In this document: in pieces, positions 1-6,340 of the stretch | Layout of the letters: the number at the start of each line of letters is the position of its first letter | How positions within the stretch are numbered: position 1 is the first letter of the stretch | Assembly: GCA_937967285.1 (NCBI GenBank) | Contig: CALBSU010000472.1 | Span: forward strand, 1-6,340 | Direction: 5' to 3' | Origin: an uncultured Acidobacteriota bacterium | GTDB lineage: Bacteria; Acidobacteriota; Blastocatellia; RBC074 | Length of the DNA stretch: 6,340 bases | The notes under the pieces: model-generated | What the model was told of the DNA's origin: nothing | The model's input: only the letters and a program-made list of their open reading frames with translations | Database searches by the model: none | Position numbers and translations under genes: made by a program

Positions 1-4
1 CCGC

Positions 5-853
<849 letters not shown>

Positions 854-860
854 GTTGAAA

Positions 861-870
861 CCTTTCCTTT
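861..870 (-). promoter_or_regulatory. Ribosome binding site supporting a TTG start
   Basis: The minus strand reads AAAGGAAAGG, seven bases before the TTG at 853. No ATG or GTG in frame lies between this site and the conserved N-terminal motif of the methyltransferase, so it decides the start in favour of TTG. Confidence 0.65.
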
Positions 871-901
871 CGTTGTTCCGGACATGTTCACCTGCACGGC
901 A

Positions 902-2632
902 TCAATTCCCGGCATCAGGCGGCTCGGATCGAGGTTCAAGCGGTTCGATCAGTCCGCTTTCGTAAAGTTGTTTCATTCCGTTGCGGCGCAGTTTGCCGCT
1001 GGTGGTGCGAAGCAGAGTGCCCGACGGAACGAGCATGACGCGATGGACCTCGATCCCCATGGTCTCCTGAATTGTGGTCCTGACCGCTTTTTCGAGCCCC
1101 TCGGATTCCCGCGGATCGGCCTCGACCAGTATGATCAGCCGCTCCTGCTCACTCTCTTCGATGCTGAATGCGCAGACGTTTCCGCGCCGGACGCCGGGCA
1201 GGTCGCGGACCTGCCATTCGATATCCTGCGGATAGTAGTTGGCTCCGCGGATGATGATCAGCTCCTTGTTGCGCCCGCAGATGAAGAGCTCCCCGGCATC
1301 GGTGAATCCCTGATCGCCGGTGTGGAGCCATCCGTCGCGCCACGTTTCTGCGGTCGCTCCCGGATTGTCGAAATACCCCGCAGCCACGCTCGGGCCCCGG
1401 ACGATAATCTCTCCGACCAGCCGGTCTTCAAGGGTACGGCCCCCGGAGTCGATTATTCTGACCTCGAAATCCGAAAACCAGCGACCGCACGAGACGATCT
1501 CGACGGCTTTGCCATTGTTATCTTCGGCAATCGGATGTGCCCGACCCTGCCTGAGTTGCCCGGCGTCTAATTTGAGAGTCCGGAAGGCATCTCCCTGCCG
1601 TCTGTTGGTGACGGCCAGCGTCGCCTCCGCCATCCCGTAACTCGGAACGAAGGCTTCGGCGCTGAAGCCCGCCGGCGCGAGCCGCTCGGCAAACGCCCTC
1701 AGCGTTGCGGCATGGATCGGTTCGGCGCCGCATCCGGCGATACGCCAGCAGCTCAGATCCAGTTCCGCGAGGTCCTGATCGCGCAGCCGCTTGAGGACGT
1801 GTCCGTATGCGAAGTTCGGAGCATAGGTGATCGTCGCGCGGTACTTGTCGATCGCCCGCAGCCACATCCTCGGATCCCGTGCGAATGAGGTGGTCGGCAG
1901 AATGATCACCGGACCGTTGTGGATCAGCGGCCCGAGGATGAAACCGATCAACCCCATGTCGTGATAGAGGGGAAGCCAGCTGATCCCGATGTCTTCGGTC
2001 CTCCGATCGAAACCGTGAGGTCCGAAGAAATGCGAAGTATTGTTGATCAGATTGGCGTGCGTCACCATCACTCCGCGAGGAGCTGTCGTGGAGCCCGACG
2101 TGTACTGCAGAAAACAGATGTCATCGGGTCCGATCGGCGGAGGCGTGAAGTCAGGCGCATCGCCGTCGAAGAGCTCGCCGACCGTCGCAACCTTCACTTC
2201 CTTCGGAATCGCCGCCCCGATCGCGTAACTCCTCGTCGATTCCGTCGTGACCAGCAGCTTCGCGCCGGATTGCGTGACGATCCTTCCCACCGTCGCCAGA
2301 TAACTGTCGCCGGATTTGGTCGTCATCGGCGGCGATATCGGCACCGGAACGATCCCGGCATGAACCGCGCCCAGAAAAGTCAGCACGAATTCATGCGCCT
2401 CGACGATCATGATCGCCAGGCGGTCGCCCTTGACCAGACCCGCCGATGCAAGATGGGCAGCGCGGCGCAGCGATTCCCGCCGGACCTCGCCGAAATCGTA
2501 AAATCGCTCTTCCCTCTCGAATCCGATGAACCTGTATCCGTAACCCGGGATATGGGGATGACCCGCCAATGCCGAAATCAGCGTTCTGCCTTCACCAACT
2601 CTGTTGCCGTCATCTACTGCCAGTAGCCGCAT
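902..2632 (-). CDS. Fatty acyl-AMP ligase (FAAL), ANL adenylating superfamily
   Basis: A 576-residue cytosolic enzyme expected to turn a free fatty acid and ATP into acyl-AMP and pass the acyl group to the phosphopantetheine arm of an acyl carrier protein or PKS/NRPS, rather than to CoA. Motifs are complete and in order: the phosphate loop YTSGSTTAPRGV (177-188), WLPLYHDMGLIG (219-230), SYGMAEATLAV (331-341), TGD (438-440), the hinge KELIIIRGANYYPQDIE (456-472) and the C-terminal catalytic lysine in TTSGK (K547). The NYYPQDIE motif and the stretch LDAGQLRQGRAHP...VSCG (355-383) after the SYGMAEA motif are typical of FAALs and unlike acyl-CoA synthetases. Length is usual for a stand-alone FAAL. 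The ATG start lacks a convincing Shine-Dalgarno sequence (CTGACCTGG is the nearest), but no better start is in frame. The cyclopropane-synthase-like gene follows 48 bp downstream, suggesting a lipid-modification operon. No carrier protein is visible in the window. Confidence 0.92.
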   Translation of the reverse strand: MRLLAVDDGNRVGEGRTLISALAGHPHIPGYGYRFIGFEREERFYDFGEVRRESLRRAAHLASAGLVKGDRLAIMIVEAHEFVLTFLGAVHAGIVPVPISPPMTTKSGDSYLATVGRIVTQSGAKLLVTTESTRSYAIGAAIPKEVKVATVGELFDGDAPDFTPPPIGPDDICFLQYTSGSTTAPRGVMVTHANLINNTSHFFGPHGFDRRTEDIGISWLPLYHDMGLIGFILGPLIHNGPVIILPTTSFARDPRMWLRAIDKYRATITYAPNFAYGHVLKRLRDQDLAELDLSCWRIAGCGAEPIHAATLRAFAERLAPAGFSAEAFVPSYGMAEATLAVTNRRQGDAFRTLKLDAGQLRQGRAHPIAEDNNGKAVEIVSCGRWFSDFEVRIIDSGGRTLEDRLVGEIIVRGPSVAAGYFDNPGATAETWRDGWLHTGDQGFTDAGELFICGRNKELIIIRGANYYPQDIEWQVRDLPGVRRGNVCAFSIEESEQERLIILVEADPRESEGLEKAVRTTIQETMGIEVHRVMLVPSGTLLRTTSGKLRRNGMKQLYESGLIEPLEPRSEPPDAGN

Positions 2633-2737
2633 ATAACCAGGTCAGTTCAAGTGATCGTGGGTAAATAATAAGAAGGGATTGAGAAAATTCCCCCGCCAGC
2701 CTGCGCGGAGGACTGATGCATGTTATGTAAAATTCAA

Positions 2738-2775
2738 GCCTGATCGCTAATCAGCGTGGATTTTAGCGATCAGGC
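2738..2775 (-). terminator. 13-bp perfect hairpin between nitroreductase and FAAL genes (candidate terminator or operator)
   Basis: GCCTGATCGCTAA (2738-2750) and its exact reverse complement (2763-2775) flank a 12-base loop. On the minus strand the hairpin begins 40 bases after the nitroreductase stop and is followed by TTGAATTTTAC, U-rich but not a clean U-run. It could be an imperfect intrinsic terminator for the upstream genes. It is also 105 bp upstream of the FAAL start, so it could instead be an operator or a leader structure for that operon. A nested smaller palindrome, CTGAT-N5-ATCAG (2740-2754), lies inside. No good sigma-70 promoter was found between it and the FAAL gene. Confidence 0.45.
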
Positions 2776-2815
2776 CTGTGGAAGTCAATTATTTGTGTCA
2801 GGAAGGGTTTCGGGA

Positions 2816-3451
2816 TCAGGATTCGAGGCCGGAGCCGTCTTCGAATGCGAGGACGCTGTCGACCGGGAGGCGGGGCTTGCGCGGCGAGTTTCCCGGGGCC
2901 GGGTAACCGACCGTCAGGAGCATCACCGGAAGATACCGATCTGGTATTCCGAATTCGCGCTTGACGCCTTCCGGATCGAAGCCGATCATCGGACCGCTCG
3001 AAAGCCCCCGCGCCTGCGCGGCGATCATGAGCGTCATCGCGGCCAGCGTCGCGCCGCGGATCGCTTCGTCCCTGGCGAACTGCCGATTGTCCGCATACAG
3101 CTTGTGAGTCGTGCTGACCCAGCTTCCGGCGCGCTTCTCGTCGATCACTCCCGCCTCGACAGCGGCCGCGGCGATCTCCGGCATATGCTCGTGACCGCGC
3201 AGATCGCCGAGTACGATGAACGTGACCGAGGCGTCCTCGACCTTCTGCTGATTGTATGAGAGCGCCTTGAGCCGCGCCTTCGCCTCCGGTTCGGTCACGG
3301 CCACGAACCGCCAGTGCTGAATGTTGTAGGATGACGGCGCCTCTGACGCATATTCGACCAGCTCGCGGATCTCGTCCGGCGTCAGCCGCCTGGTCGTGTC
3401 GAAATGATTGGTCGATATTCTTTCCCTGATCAGTCTGAGTGTTTCGTTCAT
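2816..3451 (-). CDS. Nitroreductase-family FMN oxidoreductase, YdgI/MhqN-like
   Basis: A 211-residue cytosolic flavoprotein expected to bind FMN as a dimer and reduce quinones, nitroaromatics or similar electrophiles with NAD(P)H. The N-terminal FMN-phosphate segment is ERISTNHFD (10-18). The hallmark [12 protein letters not shown] (38-49) is intact, [11 protein letters not shown] (about residues 149-159) fits the flavin-proximal loop, and the end has the family's RLPVD. Length is normal. One oddity: the usual RRSxRxF pattern reads R-I-S-T-N-H-F, so the second arginine is Asn15. The protein has no cysteine. The ATG has only a weak ribosome binding site (GGGA about eight bases upstream). The gene follows the SDR after a 177-bp gap that holds a large palindromic element, so it may have its own promoter or be a distal operon gene. 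Resemblance to MhqN and YdgI of Bacillus is from memory; the physiological substrate is inferred from context. Confidence 0.88.
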   Translation of the reverse strand: MNETLRLIRERISTNHFDTTRRLTPDEIRELVEYASEAPSSYNIQHWRFVAVTEPEAKARLKALSYNQQKVEDASVTFIVLGDLRGHEHMPEIAAAAVEAGVIDEKRAGSWVSTTHKLYADNRQFARDEAIRGATLAAMTLMIAAQARGLSSGPMIGFDPEGVKREFGIPDRYLPVMLLTVGYPAPGNSPRKPRLPVDSVLAFEDGSGLES

Positions 3452-3476
3452 TGTCGATTCCCGTAGATCGGTTTAC

Positions 3477-3499
3477 TCCGGATGATCCCGGATTCCGGA
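3477..3499. promoter_or_regulatory. Paired TCCGGA palindromes upstream of the nitroreductase gene (possible operator)
   Basis: Two copies of the self-complementary hexamer TCCGGA flank 11 bp (ATGATCCCGG plus one base), with a further imperfect dyad CCGGATGATCCCGG inside. The site ends 26 bp before the nitroreductase ATG. It could be a regulator site or a small leader structure. The evidence is only the symmetry and the position. Confidence 0.2.
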
Positions 3500-3500
3500 A

Positions 3501-3583
3501 TCTCCGTGAGACCTCTGCGCCCTCTGTGTCTCTGCGGTGAAATAAACCACCGAGACACTGAGGGCACAGAGATTTCACGGAGA
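3501..3583. repeat. Large imperfect palindromic intergenic element (REP/MITE-like)
   Basis: The arms 3501-3539 and 3547-3583 are reverse complements with a few mismatches and a small bulge: TCTCCGTGA, then CTCTG, GCCCTC and GTGTCTC blocks match in order, with loop AAATAAA. The folded element would be a stem of about 37 bp. I recall very similar CTCTGTGTCTCTGTGGTG palindromes dispersed in many environmental bacterial genomes, with no coding capacity and no settled function. Here it sits between the SDR and nitroreductase genes. If transcribed, it could act as an mRNA-stabilising or attenuating hairpin in the nitroreductase leader. There is no transposase nearby. Confidence 0.75.
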
Positions 3584-3591
3584 GTTGTTCA

Positions 3592-3618
3592 ATTAAATCA
3601 GCTCTGTTCTGAGGTCAA
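3592..3618 (-). promoter_or_regulatory. Weak candidate promoter for the nitroreductase gene
   Basis: The minus strand has TTGACC (3613-3618) and TTTAAT (3592-3597), each five of six matches to sigma-70 boxes, but the spacer is only 15 bp. If used, it would give a leader of about 135 bases containing the whole palindromic element. The short spacer makes this doubtful. Confidence 0.22.
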
Positions 3619-3628
3619 GTGATCAGAT

Positions 3629-4375
3629 TCAGACTTCGGTCATGCCTCCGTCGACCACGTACTCCGATCCGGTCACGAAGGAGGCCTCGTCCGAGAGGAG
3701 GAAGGCCGCGACCGATGCTACCTCTTCCGGCCGACCGAAGCGCCCGAGCGGAACCTTACTCAGAACCGCCGAACCGAACTCTTTGATCGCCTGTTCCGGC
3801 AGTCCGGTCCGGTCGAAAAAGTTCGATTCGACAGGCCCCGGACTGACCGCGTTGACGCGCACCTTGCGCGGAGCGAACTCGCGCGCCAGAACGCGGGTCA
3901 GAGTTCTCAGCGCGCCCTTGGTCGAGGCGTAGATCGCCGCTCCGGCCATGCCGACGTTCTGCGCGACAGACGTGTTGAGCAGAACGGCCGCCCCATCGTT
4001 GAGGAGCGGGGAGAGCGCCCTCGCCTGCAGCAGCGGCCCCCTCACGTTGACTGCATACTGCGCGTCGAACTCCTCAGCCGTAACATGCTCGACCGGCAGG
4101 AACCTCCCGAAACCGGCGTTCAGAAATGCCCCGTCGAGCCGGCCGGCATGCTTTTCGATCTCGGCCGCCAACTGCCCGGCCGCCTGCGCATCCCCCGCAT
4201 CGTTCCTGATCGCGATCACTCCGGCCAGACGGCTCTGCGCCGCCTTGAGCCGGTCCTCGTTCGTTCCGGTAATGATGACCTTCGCTCCCTCCGAGACGAG
4301 GCGCTCGGCCGTCGCCAGCCCGATCCCGCTCGTCCCGCCGGTCACCAGGATCGTCTTCCCCTTGAATCTGCTCAT
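3629..4375 (-). CDS. SDR-family NAD(P)-dependent oxidoreductase (classical, FabG-like)
   Basis: A 248-residue classical short-chain dehydrogenase/reductase that interconverts a carbonyl and an alcohol with NAD(P)H; the substrate cannot be read from sequence. Numbered from the ATG at 4375, the cofactor loop is TGGTSGIG (12-19), LNAG is at 85-88, and the catalytic tetrad N110, S136, Y149 and K153 (YASTK) is complete. The C-terminus GSEYVVDGGMTEV has the usual family ending. A longer frame opens at a TTG at 4390, but that TTG overlaps the ribosome binding site AAGGAG, which points to the ATG at 4375. The homologous region also begins right after this ATG (FKGKTILVTGG). The protein has no cysteine. 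It lies 39 bp downstream of the pirin gene and is probably in the same operon. The leader shares a block with the DoxX leader. Family call certain; role in quinone, aldehyde or ketone reduction is inferred from neighbours. Confidence 0.93.
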   Translation of the reverse strand: MSRFKGKTILVTGGTSGIGLATAERLVSEGAKVIITGTNEDRLKAAQSRLAGVIAIRNDAGDAQAAGQLAAEIEKHAGRLDGAFLNAGFGRFLPVEHVTAEEFDAQYAVNVRGPLLQARALSPLLNDGAAVLLNTSVAQNVGMAGAAIYASTKGALRTLTRVLAREFAPRKVRVNAVSPGPVESNFFDRTGLPEQAIKEFGSAVLSKVPLGRFGRPEEVASVAAFLLSDEASFVTGSEYVVDGGMTEV

Positions 4376-4379
4376 AAAT

Positions 4380-4399
4380 CTCCTTCTCAATTGTTATCG
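4380..4399 (-). promoter_or_regulatory. SDR leader: ribosome binding site AAGGAG plus shared AACAATTGAGAA block
   Basis: AAGGAG (4380-4385) stands four bases before the ATG, slightly close but strong. Immediately upstream is CGATAACAATTGAGAA, which recurs with one extra T in the DoxX leader (5626-5642). It may be a shared regulator site or simply a duplicated leader segment. Confidence 0.5.
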
Positions 4400-4414
4400 G
4401 TTTCGATCCGCAGG

Positions 4415-5110
<696 letters not shown>

Positions 5111-5118
5111 GTCTGTAA

Positions 5119-5123
5119 CCTCC
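5119..5123 (-). promoter_or_regulatory. Ribosome binding site deciding the pirin start
   Basis: GGAGG lies eight bases upstream of the ATG at 5110. It favours this start over the GTG at 5146 and the ATG at 5137, neither of which has such a site. Confidence 0.75.
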
Positions 5124-5141
5124 AATTTTTGGCCCATCGCT

Positions 5142-5607
<466 letters not shown>

Positions 5608-5625
5608 GTGTCTTTTACCTTCCTT

Positions 5626-5655
5626 TTCTCAATTGTTAATCGTTCAATTGTCAAC
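5626..5655 (-). promoter_or_regulatory. DoxX upstream region with two AATTGA motifs (possible regulator site)
   Basis: On the minus strand GTTGACAATTGAACG is followed by ATTAACAATTGAGAA, giving two ACAATTGA copies 15 bp apart (CAATTG at 5645-5650 and 5630-5635). GTTGACAAT also occurs exactly at the -35 of the MarR promoter (6159-6167). The downstream copy recurs in the SDR leader. TTGACA here has no fitting -10 box at 16-18 bp, so it is more like an operator than a promoter, if it is functional at all. Confidence 0.35.
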
Positions 5656-5686
5656 TACTTAACATTAAAGGCAAAAAAAGCGGCCG

Positions 5687-6127
5687 TTACGACTCCCCGG
5701 AGAGTTTACCGAGGAGGCGGAAGAGCGTTTTGATCTCGTCCCGGTTGAGCGGTTCGAGAGAGCGCGAGGCGTGTTGCTGGACGTCCTCGAGAGAAGTTTC
5801 GAGAAAGCCGGCGCCGTCCTCGGTGAGGGCCACCAGGTTGACCCGCCGGTCGCCGCAGGCGAGCCGCTTGACGTATCCGCGGCCTTCGAGCAGATCGACC
5901 AGTTTGGTCACATTGGCACGGGACGAGAGCATGCGCCGCCCGATCTCAGATTGCGAGATCGGTTCGCCCGCACCGTTGAGAATCCGCAGGACATTGTAAT
6001 GATTGTCCGTCATGCCCCACTTCGAGAAGTGCTCGTCCGACGCGCGCCACATCCGGTCGCCGGTCCTCATCAACCTGATCAGCGCCTGCTCCTCGATGCT
6101 CGGCTTGATTCTCACCCGTTTCACCAT
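5687..6127 (-). CDS. MarR-family transcriptional regulator
   Basis: A 146-residue winged-helix repressor or activator expected to bind DNA as a dimer. After the dimerisation helix (about 10-36) comes GMTDNHYNVLRIL (38-50). The helix-turn-helix with recognition helix is ISQSEIGRRM...NVTKLVDLLEGRGYV (57-86), the wing contains DRR (93-95) and ALTEDG follows (100-105). Length is typical. A longer frame begins at TTG 6166, but that TTG is the first three bases of a TTGACA -35 box, so the start should be ATG 6127 or GTG 6130. With either, the mRNA would be leaderless or nearly so. The only cysteine is C91 in the wing; the N-terminal sensing cysteine of OhrR and YodB is absent. It is first in a same-strand series with DoxX, pirin, SDR and nitroreductase genes, which it probably regulates. 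Ligand and targets are inferred. Confidence 0.92.
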   Translation of the reverse strand: MVKRVRIKPSIEEQALIRLMRTGDRMWRASDEHFSKWGMTDNHYNVLRILNGAGEPISQSEIGRRMLSSRANVTKLVDLLEGRGYVKRLACGDRRVNLVALTEDGAGFLETSLEDVQQHASRSLEPLNRDEIKTLFRLLGKLSGES

Positions 6128-6137
6128 CACGCTGCGA

Positions 6138-6166
6138 AATATACTCCTTCGCCGGGAGATTGTCAA
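6138..6166 (-). promoter_or_regulatory. Near-consensus sigma-70 promoter of the MarR gene
   Basis: TTGACA (6161-6166) and TATATT (6138-6143) are separated by exactly 17 bp. Transcription would start around 6130-6132, at or within five bases of the start codon. The spacer also contains GAAGGAG, which could be taken for a ribosome binding site but lies 13 bases from GTG 6130 and 16 from ATG 6127. TTGACAAT is shared with the DoxX upstream region, so a regulator might act here. Confidence 0.75.
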
Positions 6167-6182
6167 CAGGGAAACAGTTTTT

Positions 6183-6230
<48 letters not shown>

Positions 6231-6291
6231 TGGCACGATTTTTAAGAATGCATGGTTACAAATTTAACAACTTTTCAGAACGCGTGTATCC

Positions 6292-6340
<49 letters not shown>

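Noticed and set aside
884..1570. Long plus-strand open frame (228 codons) opposite the FAAL gene
   Set aside because: It is antisense to conserved FAAL motifs, shows no recognisable domain and is a common by-product of GC-rich coding sequence.
1919..2626. Long plus-strand open frame (235 codons) opposite the FAAL N-terminal half
   Set aside because: Its composition (rich in Arg, Asp and His) is that of a shadow frame, and it lies over the conserved adenylation motifs.
2763..3578. Minus-strand frame of 271 codons overlapping the nitroreductase
   Set aside because: It is a low-complexity Arg/Gly-rich shadow of the nitroreductase frame and runs through the palindromic element; the overlapping frame has clear family motifs.
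2647..3624. Shared 10-mer TCAAGTGATC at 2647-2656 and 3615-3624
   Set aside because: Exact 10-mer matches are expected several times by chance in a window of this size, and the flanks do not match.
4390..4399. GATAACAATT similarity to the E. coli lac operator upstream of the SDR
   Set aside because: Only a half-site matches, there is no lac-type regulator or sugar gene nearby, and the same block recurs at DoxX as part of a different repeat.
5669..5686. GC-rich CGGCCGC followed by seven T after the MarR stop, as an intrinsic terminator
   Set aside because: No stem of useful length abuts the T-run; the nearest small hairpin in the end of the gene is about 12 bases away.

Overview
The window is 6.3 kb of GC-rich bacterial chromosome (roughly 60% GC by eye, not counted). 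It carries seven complete protein genes, all on the minus strand, so transcription runs from high to low coordinates. Coding is dense. Two gaps hold palindromic elements, and three short heptanucleotide tandem arrays lie between genes. No rRNA, tRNA, CRISPR array, insertion sequence or phage gene was seen. The phylum cannot be fixed from the sequence. The 7-bp arrays (GTTTCCA, CTTTCTA) and the CTCTGTGTCTCTG...GGTG palindrome remind me of environmental genomes such as Acidobacteriota, but this is only a weak impression.

Right part (about 6340 to 2816, read leftwards): two arrays of GTTTCCA heptamers face each other as a 45-bp perfect inverted repeat. Next comes a near-consensus sigma-70 promoter (TTGACA, 17 bp, TATATT) that places transcription start almost on the start codon of a MarR-family regulator. 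After it come a DoxX-family membrane protein, a YhhW-type pirin (cupin, quercetinase-like), an SDR oxidoreductase and a YdgI/MhqN-type nitroreductase. This gene content recalls the Bacillus quinone and electrophile stress regulons (MhqR, YodB, CatR), in which MarR-type repressors control DoxX proteins, nitroreductases and dioxygenases. The four enzyme or membrane genes encode 837 residues with no cysteine at all. The regulator has one cysteine, in its DNA-binding wing. This suggests, but does not prove, a module that works under thiol-reactive stress.

Left part (2632 to 5): a fatty acyl-AMP ligase (FAAL) is followed 48 bp later by a protein of the cyclopropane-fatty-acid-synthase / mycolic acid methyltransferase family. 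They probably form an operon that activates a fatty acid and then C-methylates or otherwise modifies an acyl chain. The methyltransferase has unusual residues at the bicarbonate site of this family. No acyl carrier protein is visible; it may lie beyond position 1, or the acceptor may be encoded elsewhere.

Four annotation starts differ from the longest reading frame. The MarR gene should start at 6127 (or 6130), the pirin at 5110 and the SDR at 4375, while the methyltransferase uses a TTG at 853 with a good ribosome binding site.
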